DNA from: Verrucomicrobiota bacterium
GTDB taxonomy: Bacteria > Verrucomicrobiota > Verrucomicrobiia > Limisphaerales > J093
Direction: 5' to 3'
DNA length: 42,484 bases
Assembly (NCBI GenBank): GCA_029556615.1
Contig: JAKQDD010000190.1
Span: forward strand, 1-42,484
Below the pieces are notes generated by a model. It did no database searches. It saw nothing but the letters and a program-made list of their open reading frames with translations, and was not told the DNA's origin. Numbering within the stretch: position 1 is the first letter of the stretch; every line of letters begins with the position of its first letter. Positions 1 through 8,339 of this stretch are shown piece after piece. The position numbers and the translations under genes were made by a program.

Positions 1-1
1 C

Positions 2-1525
2 GACTGGCCAGCGGACAGCTTTCTGGCGGATCATGAGAAGATCTCCGGCTCCCTCACCTTCCGCATCAACAGCGTGAGCAACAGTGGGGGCTTGGGGGAG
101 CGCCTGCGGTTGTTTGTATTCAACACGGCGTATGCCAACGGATTGCCTGCCACGCTGCTCATTTACGCATCGGACAGCAAGGTGGACAACGGTCCCGGCA
201 ACTGGCGCCCGGGTGGGCACGGAGAGTGGAACAAATGGGAAATGAACTCGAGCGTCGCAGTCGCCCCCGCGCCGGCAGGCAAGACCTACCTGTACAACAG
301 TTTCAACATGAAAAACCCGGCCACGGACCCGGACTACTGCCGTTTGATTGATAACGGCGTGGACCATGTCCTGAGCTGGAGCGCGCAGTATGACGCCGTC
401 AACAATGTGGTCAACGTGCAGACGTGGCTGGACGGGGTCTCTTGGACGCTGACGGCTATCGGGATGCAGTATCCAGACTGGTTCCTTAACGGGGGATGGC
501 CGGAGAACGCGCTCGCCAAGGCGTGGCCCAACATGGGCGCGTGGGATGTGGAATTCTCGGAGATCAAATGGGAAACGACCGCGGCGACCTCGGACATCAA
601 GAACTACTGGTGGACGGGCACAAGCGGCGGTTACCCGACGGTGTACACCGTGGATAGCAACGGCAACCCGCCACCAACTTATGAGGGTAGCTGGCAGACG
701 GGCCGTTTGCATGCGGCCAACCCGGGGGCGCTGGGCGCGTGGAGTGGCAAACAATTCGACTGGCCCTGCGCCAGCGGGCTGGCCGACGACGAGATGATCT
801 CGGGCTCGGTCACGTTCCGCATCAACAGCCTGGCCAACAGCGGGGACCTGCAACAGCGCCTGCGGCTGTTTACGTTCAATGTGCCGTGGGCCAACGGCAT
901 GGCGGGCATTCTGCATATCATGGCTGCAGATCACAGGGCGAGCCGCTCCGACTGGAAGCCGGGCGGTCACGCGGAATGGAACAAATGGGAGATGAACTCG
1001 ACCGAAAGCCTCGAGGCCGCGCCGGCAGGGATGACGTATCTCTACAACAGTTGGAACATGGATGATCCGGCGACGGATGCGGACTACTGCCGGGCGATCA
1101 GCAACGGCGTGGACTGCGTGCTGAGCTGGACCATGCAGTACCTGCCAGATCGAGTGCGGGTGACGACCGCTTTGGACGGCGTGCCATGGACCGTGTGCGA
1201 CATCGGAAGCCAGTCGCCAGACTGGTTCCTCAACTGTGGTTGGCCCGAGAACGCCATGTCCAAGGCCTGGCCGAACATGGGCGCGTGGGATGTCGAATGG
1301 TCGGAGATTCGCTGGACCACCACCAAGGCGGCGCCCAACATCTGCTGGACAAAGTACCCGCCCAGCGGCCAGTGGGAGATCAGATGGTATGGAACCCGCC
1401 AGAGAGCGCTGGACATTAACGGCCCGTGGGAGCCCGCTGGGGGCGCATCGCCAGCGACGCCCTCGTTCGCCCCCCCGGCGCCCCCGATCAGGTTCTGGCG
1501 GTCGCAAGGACTGCAATGCCCGTGA
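2..1525 (+). CDS. Secreted tandem-domain protein, 5' end outside window
   Basis: The reading frame is open from base 2, so the gene starts before the window; an internal GTG at 74 is not the true start. About 507 residues are visible. They contain two copies of one domain of roughly 190 residues (about 2-580 and 755-1322). Each copy has the same landmarks in the same order: ISGS-TFRINS, a GGH-EWNKWEMNS motif, TYLYNS-N, DYCR--NGVD, and PNMGAWDVE-SEI-W. The copies are separated by a W/G-rich linker. The C-terminal part (about 1335-1525) has the pattern W-x-S, GPW-P--G, then FWRSQG, resembling the short W/F-rich C-terminal module of many exported verrucomicrobial proteins. I do not recognise the repeated domain. 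It is probably extracytoplasmic and possibly ligand- or glycan-binding, but that is inference. A strong terminator follows. Confidence 0.75.
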   Translation, partial: DWPADSFLADHEKISGSLTFRINSVSNSGGLGERLRLFVFNTAYANGLPATLLIYASDSKVDNGPGNWRPGGHGEWNKWEMNSSVAVAPAPAGKTYLYNSFNMKNPATDPDYCRLIDNGVDHVLSWSAQYDAVNNVVNVQTWLDGVSWTLTAIGMQYPDWFLNGGWPENALAKAWPNMGAWDVEFSEIKWETTAATSDIKNYWWTGTSGGYPTVYTVDSNGNPPPTYEGSWQTGRLHAANPGALGAWSGKQFDWPCASGLADDEMISGSVTFRINSLANSGDLQQRLRLFTFNVPWANGMAGILHIMAADHRASRSDWKPGGHAEWNKWEMNSTESLEAAPAGMTYLYNSWNMDDPATDADYCRAISNGVDCVLSWTMQYLPDRVRVTTALDGVPWTVCDIGSQSPDWFLNCGWPENAMSKAWPNMGAWDVEWSEIRWTTTKAAPNICWTKYPPSGQWEIRWYGTRQRALDINGPWEPAGGASPATPSFAPPAPPIRFWRSQGLQCP

Positions 1526-1600
1526 GCGTCCTGCGCGACCGGCTGAAGCCCGCATCCTGATCTGCAAATCCGGATCAGGAGTGAGTAGTCGTCTGGCGAG

Positions 1601-1638
1601 AGGGGCGGCCCAAAGAGCCGCCCCTTCTTGTTGTTTTT
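1601..1638 (+). terminator. Rho-independent terminator
   Basis: A perfect 9-bp stem (AGGGGCGGC at 1601-1609 and GCCGCCCCT at 1617-1625) closes a 7-nt loop. It is followed by a T-rich tract ending in TTTTT at 1638. It lies 75 nt after the stop codon of the first gene and is oriented to end that transcript. This is the clearest intrinsic terminator in the window. Confidence 0.88.
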
Positions 1639-1664
1639 CCATCGGAATTGAATCGCACCGGTTC

Positions 1665-1755
1665 TAGAGTCCTCGACTTGTGAAACAGGTAGTCAACAGG
1701 TCAAGTTTGGTCCCTGACGTTCCAAACCCGCCCCCCCCTGCCTTCGAGGACTCTA
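1665..1755. repeat. Inverted repeat TAGAGTCCTCGA / TCGAGGACTCTA
   Basis: A perfect 12-bp inverted repeat has arms at 1665-1676 and 1744-1755 with a 67-nt spacer. The same arm recurs exactly at 31227-31238, where its TAG is a stop codon. It recurs partly (TAGAGTCC) at 42211-42218, again starting at a stop codon. It lies in the spacer between the first terminator and the kinase gene, so it could be a repeat-element remnant or a regulatory structure. Confidence 0.7.
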
Positions 1756-1811
1756 CATTACCGAGGCGCGGAAGAGAGGGTGGGCAGGCACCGCAGGGTC
1801 TTCATGAGTCT

Positions 1812-1848
1812 GAGGACTCCACTGGGTCTGAGGCGCGCCTCGCCAGAC
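1812..1848 (+). repeat. Palindromic dispersed repeat, copy 1
   Basis: The 37-nt stretch starts GAGGACTCC and contains the perfect 12-nt palindrome GAGGCGCGCCTC. It can fold as a hairpin at 1825-1849, with GGTCTG pairing CAGACC and AGGCG pairing CGCCT and a CGC bulge. It aligns with 31229-31266 over its whole length with few mismatches. Its inner 22 nt recur exactly, in reverse complement, at 28031-28052. It sits just upstream of the start codon chosen for the kinase. Confidence 0.7.
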
Positions 1849-1862
1849 CTAGGCTCGTGCTC

Positions 1863-4800
1863 ATGGCGTCCTCGACTCGCAATTGGCGCATCACGATGTC
1901 GGCGGGTCTGGCGGCGATCTCGATGCACGGTCTGGTGGCAGTGCATGCCGCGTCGACAACCGCTGGCGCAGAGTGCCCGTACGTCATCCGCACCTGGCGG
2001 ATGGAAGACGGGTTGCCGGAGAATCGCATCCGGTCTGTGTGCCAGACCCAGGAGGGGCATCTCTGGATCGGCACGTTCAACGGCCTCGCCCGTTTCGATG
2101 GCGTTAACTTCCGCGTCTTCGACACGGTCAAGACCCCCGAGTTGCGCGATTGCGCGATCCGCGCCTTGTTCGAAGACAGCCGCGGAACGTTGTGGCTGGG
2201 ACATCACAACGGGCAGTTGACCACCTACCGGCACGGCCGGTTCTCCCCGCGACCGTTGCCGCCAAGGTGGCCGAATCTCGAAGTGGACAGCTTCGCCGAG
2301 GACCGTGCGGGCGCCGTGTGGGTGATGAACCGGGGAGGCTGGCTGGCGCGGTTCCAGGAAGACGGTGTGGCAACACTGGTCGCCCCGCAGACCGAGCGAC
2401 TCGTCAACCACCTGCACGTCGACACCGGCGGGCAACTCTGGATGCATCGCGACTTCCAGGTCCTGCCGCTCACCCCGAATGGCACGGCGATCGAGGAACC
2501 GGCGCGCTGCATCGCCGGCCGGACATCGCTGGTCGCATGTGCCAGCCGAACCGGCGGCGTCTGGGTGGCCGACTCGGGCCTGCGGCGCTGGCACCAGGGG
2601 CAATGGGCCGAAGACCGGGGAGCCCTTCCCTGGCAGGACCCGGGCTTGACGGCACTGCTGGAAACCAGCGGAGGCGATCTCTGGTTGGGCACCTACACCA
2701 AGGGAGTCTATGTCGCCACACGCACCGGGCAGCAACACCAAGTGAACGTCGACCACGGCTTGTCACATAACACGGTCTCCTCCCTGTGGGAAGACCGCGA
2801 AGGCAATGTCTGGGTCGGCACCGGCGGAGGAGGACTCAATATGCTGCGCCGGAAACGGGTCCAAATGGTGACGCCGCCCGACCGCTGGCAACACCATCCA
2901 GTCCTGTGCGTCACCACCAATCAGACCGGGGGCTTGTGGGTGGGAACCGAAGGCGCCGGTGTTTACGCCTACGACGGGCGGAACTGGCGCACCTATGACG
3001 ATCGCCATGGCATCGCCCGGCGGGATGCCTGGTCGATCCACGAAGACCTCCACGGCCGCCTCTGGGTCGGTTCCGCCTGGAACGGAGTGCTGGTGCGCGA
3101 TGGCGAGCGCTTCATCCCCGCGCCCGGATGGCCGGAGCAGGCTTGGATCATCTATGCCCTCCATGGAGATGCCGCCGGCGGCCTGTGGGCAGGCGCAGAA
3201 CGCGGGGTCGGACGGTTGCGGGCCAGCCCGTCGGTAACCCGCCCCGGATCCTTCGCCCCGTCCGCCTCCCATCCGATGTACGAGGGTGCCCGGCGGACAG
3301 GTGAGGATCACACTCGATTGCAGCCCGACGATTCGCTCCTGCACCGCGACGCGTGGCAGATCATTGATCTGGACCCCGCCATCATCGAAGAGCGCGTCCG
3401 CCAGATCGCGGAGGACGCCTCCGGTGCAGTCTGGTTTGCCACCGCCGGCAACGGCCTCTGGCGTCTGCTGGATGATCGGATCACCCACTACGGCCCCCAG
3501 CAAGGCCTGGCCAGCGAGTACCTCACCTGCCTCTGGGTCGATCCAGACCAAGCACTCTGGATCGGCACCAAGGGTGGAGGCCTTTGGCGCCTTCGCAACG
3601 GACAGTTTGCAGCGGTGACGACCAGACAGGGGTTGCCGGGAGAGACCGTGGTGAGCATCACGGACGACCAGACGGGCCATCTCTGGCTGGCAACGTCTCG
3701 CGGATTGGTTCGGGTCAACCAGGCACAGCTCAACCAGTGTGCCGACGGACAGTCGGGTCCGCTGGATTGCCTCCAATTGGATTTGACGGACGGCCTGACG
3801 AGCCTGGAGTTTGAAGGGCCCAATCAGCCCAACGCCTGCCGCACCCCGGACGGTCGCCTTTGGTTTGCCACCGGCACAGGCCTCGCCATGGTCGACCCGG
3901 AGGCTCTCCACACGAACCGGCTGGCACCACCGGTTGTCATCGAGAGCTTGTCCGTGGACGGCCATGCCCTGTCCCTCCCCGAGGCATCCAACGCCGCCAG
4001 CCGCACTCCCCCGCCCACGCCCGCACCGCACCAGCCTTCCCGGACAATCCCCATCCCGCCCGGCCGACACCGCCTCGAGATCCACTACGCCGGTTTGAGT
4101 TACGCCGCGCCGCATCGGATGCGCTTCCGGCACCGGCTCGAAGGCATCGAGGACCAATGGAATGACGTCGGCAACGCGCGGACGGCTTACTACAGCTACC
4201 TGCCCCCCGGCAGTTACACCTTCCGGGTCGTGGCCTGCAACAACGACGGCGTCTGGAACGAGGTCGGCGCCGCGTTGTCGATCCGACAGCTCCCCCATTA
4301 CTGGCAAACGTGGTGGTTCCGTGCTGGCAGCAGCGCGGGCGGGGCCGCCCTCGTCGCCCTGGCGGTGGCTGCTGTCGTCCGCCGCCGCCATCGGCGCAAA
4401 CTCGAGGTCCTCGAACGTCAGCGGGCGGTCGAACGTGAGCGCATACGCATCGCCCAGGATATCCATGATGACCTCGGCGCCCACCTGACGCGCATCAGCT
4501 TGCTCAGTGAGTCAGCCCTGGGCAAGCTCACGAACGAAGCGCCCGCGGCTTCCGATCTCCGGCGGATTCAAACGACAGCGCATGACGTGACGTGTGCCCT
4601 CGACGAGATCGTGTGGGCGGTCAATCCGCGCCATGACACCTTGAACAGCCTCGTCAATTACCTCACCAACTACGCCGAAGAACACCTCGAAGCCGCCGGC
4701 GTGCGGATGCGGCTGGATCTGCCCGTTGCGTTGCCCGCGTGGCCGCTGACCGTCGAGGTCCGCCATAACCTGTTTCTCGCCACCAAGGAAGCCCTGCATA

Positions 4801-5102
4801 ACGTGATGAAGCATGCCGCGGCCACCGAGGTCCGCCTCTTCCTGCAACTGACCGCAGAGGGGTTCACGCTGGAACTCGAGGATAACGGACGCGGTTTTGC
4901 CGCCGCCACGGATGGCAACGGCCTCTGGAGCATGAAGAAACGCCTCGAGGACGTCGGCGGCAACTGTGAGATCCACGGCGCACCCGGCCACGGCACGCGG
5001 GTCCGGTTCAGCGTCCGTGTCCAGTCCGCCGCACGGCCCCTGGTCGCTGCCCCGGACATGCTGTCGTCTGAACAGACGATTCCCCGTACCACCCGGAACT
5101 GA
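1863..5102 (+). CDS. Sensor histidine kinase with exported Reg_prop propeller and Y_Y_Y domain
   Basis: Predicted 1079-residue membrane sensor kinase. From the chosen ATG the order is: signal sequence (about 1-33), a long series of two-component-regulator propeller repeats (recurring LW-GT--GGL and DR-G-VWVGT motifs, about 45-650), a Y_Y_Y immunoglobulin-like domain (about 733-801), one transmembrane helix (about 817-840), a HisKA_3-type dimerisation domain with phospho-acceptor His868 in DIHDDLG, and a HATPase domain with N-box EALHNVMKHA and G-boxes DNGRGF and GNGLWSM. The frame is open back to a GTG at 1680, but that extension crosses the palindromic repeat and lacks protein-like composition. 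The ATG at 1863 puts a hydrophobic leader at the N-terminus. The family normally senses extracytoplasmic ligands, often polysaccharide products, and phosphorylates a LuxR-type regulator. The next gene, 14 nt downstream, is exactly that. The ligand is unknown. Confidence 0.9.
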   Translation: MASSTRNWRITMSAGLAAISMHGLVAVHAASTTAGAECPYVIRTWRMEDGLPENRIRSVCQTQEGHLWIGTFNGLARFDGVNFRVFDTVKTPELRDCAIRALFEDSRGTLWLGHHNGQLTTYRHGRFSPRPLPPRWPNLEVDSFAEDRAGAVWVMNRGGWLARFQEDGVATLVAPQTERLVNHLHVDTGGQLWMHRDFQVLPLTPNGTAIEEPARCIAGRTSLVACASRTGGVWVADSGLRRWHQGQWAEDRGALPWQDPGLTALLETSGGDLWLGTYTKGVYVATRTGQQHQVNVDHGLSHNTVSSLWEDREGNVWVGTGGGGLNMLRRKRVQMVTPPDRWQHHPVLCVTTNQTGGLWVGTEGAGVYAYDGRNWRTYDDRHGIARRDAWSIHEDLHGRLWVGSAWNGVLVRDGERFIPAPGWPEQAWIIYALHGDAAGGLWAGAERGVGRLRASPSVTRPGSFAPSASHPMYEGARRTGEDHTRLQPDDSLLHRDAWQIIDLDPAIIEERVRQIAEDASGAVWFATAGNGLWRLLDDRITHYGPQQGLASEYLTCLWVDPDQALWIGTKGGGLWRLRNGQFAAVTTRQGLPGETVVSITDDQTGHLWLATSRGLVRVNQAQLNQCADGQSGPLDCLQLDLTDGLTSLEFEGPNQPNACRTPDGRLWFATGTGLAMVDPEALHTNRLAPPVVIESLSVDGHALSLPEASNAASRTPPPTPAPHQPSRTIPIPPGRHRLEIHYAGLSYAAPHRMRFRHRLEGIEDQWNDVGNARTAYYSYLPPGSYTFRVVACNNDGVWNEVGAALSIRQLPHYWQTWWFRAGSSAGGAALVALAVAAVVRRRHRRKLEVLERQRAVERERIRIAQDIHDDLGAHLTRISLLSESALGKLTNEAPAASDLRRIQTTAHDVTCALDEIVWAVNPRHDTLNSLVNYLTNYAEEHLEAAGVRMRLDLPVALPAWPLTVEVRHNLFLATKEALHNVMKHAAATEVRLFLQLTAEGFTLELEDNGRGFAAATDGNGLWSMKKRLEDVGGNCEIHGAPGHGTRVRFSVRVQSAARPLVAAPDMLSSEQTIPRTTRN

Positions 5103-5116
5103 CACACTTCCAGACC

Positions 5117-5752
5117 ATGCCAACCCCAGTGGCCATCGTGGATGATGACGACGTCTCGCGCAGCCTGTGGGCCGACTGGATTGACCAGGCGCCTGGCTTC
5201 TCCTGTCGGAACCACTACGGCAGCGCCGAGGAGGCCGAACCGCGCCTCCTCCAGCAACGCCCAGACATCATCCTGATGGATATCAAATTGCCCGGCCGCA
5301 ATGGCATCGAGTGCGTCCGCCGCCTGAAACCCCAGATCCCCGAAATCCAGTTCGTCATGCTCACCGTCTATGGGGACGCCGACCATGTCTTCGACGCGCT
5401 GGCCGCCGGAGCCACCGGCTACCTGCTCAAGCGGACGAACCGCCCCACCCTCCTGGCAGCGTTGCAGGAGGTCAAGGCCGGCGGCTCTCCGATGAGCAGC
5501 ACCGTCGCCCGCCAAGTCGTCCAGTTCTTCCAGCAAACACGCGCCAAGGTCGGCGACGCCGATCGCCTGTCCGACCGCGAACGCGAGATTCTGCACCTCT
5601 TGTCCCTGGGCCGTCAGAACAAGGAGATCGTCACGCAACTCGGCATCAGCCCCAGCACGGTGGCAACCCACATCCGCCGCATCTACGAGAAACTGCAGGT
5701 CCACTCACGGGCCGAGGCTGTCGGCAAGTTTGCGACCATGGTCCCGCGGTGA
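5117..5752 (+). CDS. NarL/LuxR-family response regulator
   Basis: 211 residues with a receiver domain (about 4-120) followed by a LuxR-type helix-turn-helix (about 148-207). The acidic pocket is DDDD at 9-12, the predicted phosphorylation site is Asp55 in LMDIKLPG, and the conserved lysine is Lys105 in YLLK. The DNA-binding part reads LSDREREILHLL...NKEI...STVATHI and ends with YEKLQVHSRAEAV, a typical NarL/FixJ signature. It starts 14 nt after the kinase gene and is almost certainly its partner in one transcript. It closely resembles the regulator at 34747-35373, with identical positions of the key residues, so the two pairs look paralogous. Target genes are not evident from the sequence. 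Confidence 0.93.
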   Translation: MPTPVAIVDDDDVSRSLWADWIDQAPGFSCRNHYGSAEEAEPRLLQQRPDIILMDIKLPGRNGIECVRRLKPQIPEIQFVMLTVYGDADHVFDALAAGATGYLLKRTNRPTLLAALQEVKAGGSPMSSTVARQVVQFFQQTRAKVGDADRLSDREREILHLLSLGRQNKEIVTQLGISPSTVATHIRRIYEKLQVHSRAEAVGKFATMVPR

Positions 5753-5951
5753 GCCACCCCCCATCGAAGCACCCAACGGCTTCCACAGCCCCCACCACGA
5801 AATCCGCTCCGCCGCCGCGGGCGGCCCCTTCCGGTCTGCAGCCGGGCTTCTCCAAGCCGGTTGGACGTCCTCGGCAGCACTCCCGGGGATGGTCTTGTCG
5901 GCTGTTTAGACGATAGGACGCTCCCGGTCGGTTCATGATAGGTTCCCCTTC

Positions 5952-8018
5952 ATGACGAAGCTCCGAGAGTCCCGGGTCCGCCGCCGGGAGCATGCCCTGA
6001 TCGCAGAACTCGTCTTCCTTCTATGGCTCCTGCCGACGGCAGCCTCGGACGTCCGCATCCACCCCCCCCCCGCGGCCACGCCTGCCCCGGTCCGGTTGAC
6101 CTGTGAGTTTCAACTCCGCCCCCATAACGTTCCCATCCTCGACTGGCTGCAGCGCGGCGGCTGGTGCTGGGGGGTCGCGTCGCGCCCGGAAGTCCCGGAC
6201 GACATGCTGCGGGAACTCAAGCGGCGCAGCCTGCGGGCTGTCGTCACCGTCATGGCGCACCCGGAGTCGCGCCGCCGGCAATGGAGCGATGAATGGAAAC
6301 TGGCCGTACCCGATGTCCCGACCGTCATGACACGCTACCGGACGCTCATGGGCAGCGACTTCGCCTGGGAGGCGTTTACAGAGGATGATTCGATGGGCGT
6401 CGCCTTCTCGAAGGAGCTTCTCAGTGCACAACCTCACACTCATGAGGCTGCCTATGCCCTCTTCGACAGTTACCTCGAGACCGCCATGCAGGAGGTCCGC
6501 CAACAACCGGGTATCGAACGCTGGGGGCGATGTGGTTACGCTTCGGGCGCGCATCCGCTGGCCGCCTTGGGCCTCGATGCCGTCCTGGTCGAGCGCGCCA
6601 ACGATGATATCGAGGATCTCCAGACGGCCGTCGCCTTTGGACGGGGGGCGGCCCGGCAATACGGTTGCCAGTGGGGCGTGGACTTCTCGCTCTGGTGGGG
6701 GGTCATCCACGGGTGCGTCCACGATCTGCCCGCGTCGTTCCACAAACGCAACTTCTACCTCGGCTATTTCTCGGGTGCCGGGATCCTCGCCGTGGAAGGC
6801 GGCGACCTGCTTGTCCAACTCCCGAATCCCGGTCCCACCTTGCTGGGCCAGATGCTGGATGAGTTCGGGCGGTTCACCCAACGCGTACCCCGGGGCACCC
6901 CGGACGTTCCTGTGGCGGTGATGATCCCCAAAGACCACGGCTGGATCACACCGCCCTACTGGCGGACTGGCAACGAGGCCTGGAATTACGCGCGTATTCC
7001 TTACCGGCCGGGTGACGCAAGTCTGGATGGCTTCTTCAAGGCCGCCTTCCCAGGGGCCACGTTCGCCATGGACCCGTTTCCCTTTGGCGCCTACGCCACA
7101 AACGACCCGCCTGCCAGCCCCTTTGCCCTGTCGGCCATCACGCCGCAGTATGCCCCTCTCCCGGAGAACGTATTCACCGCGCCCCCGCCAATCCCGTTCG
7201 GGCGCTTCCCGACACGCAATGAAGCCCGGCAAACCCTCGTCGCCCGGCAGACCGATCCTTCCCCATGGCGGCCGCTGGGAGATTCCCGATGGGGCAACAT
7301 CATCGATGTCTTGACCGCCACGGCGCCTGTCGATGTGCTTCAGCACTATCCCATCCTGATCCTGCTCGGCCCCATCGCGCTGGATGCATCGCTACGACGG
7401 ATCTTGCAGGCCTACATCCAATCGGGCGGCACACTCCTCGCGCCCGCCGGCGTGCTGGGCCCATCCGACCACGACTGGTGCGGCGTGGCGATCGAACCGG
7501 AATTGCGCGTCGGACGCGCATGGCATTGGGGAACCGAGGCGCCGGTGAACGAGCCGTTTCGCTATCTTCCCGTGAGCGGGACCCAGGGGGCCGAGGTCCT
7601 GGCCCGCACTCCGGGCGGCGACCCCTTGGTAGTCCGGCGTTCGTTCGGACGAGGGCAGATCTACGCGAGTCTGCTCCCGTGGTTCGGCAGCGGCGATTCC
7701 GCGTGGGCGAGACTGAGCTTGCGCCTGGCCGACGAGGTGATCCGGCCCCTGCAACCCGTCCTCGTCGACGGCCTTCCGGTGGATTGGCTCAGCACGCGCG
7801 ACGCCGACCACCGCACGGTGGTCATTGCCAACCATGACGGCCAACCATGGCGCGGAACCGTGCTGCTGCGCGAGGTTCCGCGTGACTTTCGCGAGTGCCG
7901 CGAATTGCTGACCGGCCGGGCGCCAAGATCCTATCGCACGGCTGATGGCCGATCCTGTGTCGTCGACGTGCCGCCTTACGACGTGCGCGTGATCCGGTAC
8001 AGCCGCCGTACGCCATGA
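5952..8018 (+). CDS. Secreted glycoside-hydrolase-like protein of unknown activity
   Basis: 688 residues with an N-terminal leader (basic start, hydrophobic LIAELVFLLWLLPTAAS, cleavage near residue 32). The middle region is rich in W, Y, D and E and reads like a (beta/alpha)8-barrel enzyme, for example EAFTEDDSMG, RANDDIEDL and WGVDFSLWWGVIHG. A later region (about 445-560, including DVLQHYPILILLG and SGGTLLAPAG) resembles the glutamine-amidotransferase-like domain that follows the barrel in GH42-type enzymes. The last 60 residues look like a beta-rich C-terminal domain. No catalytic pair can be named with confidence; ED in TEDDS and E in VERANDD are candidates. It is flanked by a sensor pair upstream and peptidases downstream, with 199 nt upstream and no overlap. 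A GH42-like or related clan-A glycosidase is the best guess. Confidence 0.6.
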   Translation: MTKLRESRVRRREHALIAELVFLLWLLPTAASDVRIHPPPAATPAPVRLTCEFQLRPHNVPILDWLQRGGWCWGVASRPEVPDDMLRELKRRSLRAVVTVMAHPESRRRQWSDEWKLAVPDVPTVMTRYRTLMGSDFAWEAFTEDDSMGVAFSKELLSAQPHTHEAAYALFDSYLETAMQEVRQQPGIERWGRCGYASGAHPLAALGLDAVLVERANDDIEDLQTAVAFGRGAARQYGCQWGVDFSLWWGVIHGCVHDLPASFHKRNFYLGYFSGAGILAVEGGDLLVQLPNPGPTLLGQMLDEFGRFTQRVPRGTPDVPVAVMIPKDHGWITPPYWRTGNEAWNYARIPYRPGDASLDGFFKAAFPGATFAMDPFPFGAYATNDPPASPFALSAITPQYAPLPENVFTAPPPIPFGRFPTRNEARQTLVARQTDPSPWRPLGDSRWGNIIDVLTATAPVDVLQHYPILILLGPIALDASLRRILQAYIQSGGTLLAPAGVLGPSDHDWCGVAIEPELRVGRAWHWGTEAPVNEPFRYLPVSGTQGAEVLARTPGGDPLVVRRSFGRGQIYASLLPWFGSGDSAWARLSLRLADEVIRPLQPVLVDGLPVDWLSTRDADHRTVVIANHDGQPWRGTVLLREVPRDFRECRELLTGRAPRSYRTADGRSCVVDVPPYDVRVIRYSRRTP

Positions 8019-8339
8019 ACCGCCTCACGCTCCCGCTCCGGGCCCACCCTTTGCAAGGCACGGGTCGCAGCTTCGTGTCTGAGACTTCCGTAAGGGGTCA
8101 CACGGACAAGGACAATGCGACCCCATTGACTTACACCTGCGATCTTGCGCGTCTTGAGCCTCTTCGCAGCCATCCCCCCCCTTTTCGCGGCATGCGGCGG
8201 ACGCTGGACTGCGGCCGACTCGCGGCTTGTCTCCGCCGGCCTCGAACCCGTATGCTCCGGGCCCGTGATGGTCCTGACTGTCTGCCGAGCCCGCTCCGTG
8301 AACCCACGGCGTGCAGGGACCACCCCCCCGAATCCCACC
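8019..8339. other. Non-coding spacer with hairpins
   Basis: This 321-nt stretch contains no convincing gene. It holds a hairpin GGGGTC (8094-8099) / GACCCC (8119-8124) with a 19-nt loop and a C-rich run near 8172-8181. It also has a short stem-loop CGC-TGGACT-GCG at 8202-8213, whose loop matches the hairpins at 20133 and 41399. The frame of the following peptidase is open through part of it (from 8145), but that extension shows no protein-like features. Confidence 0.55.

Noticed and set aside
2763..4484. Minus-strand 573-codon frame opposite the first kinase
   Set aside because: Shadow frame; the plus strand encodes an intact propeller kinase with all motifs.
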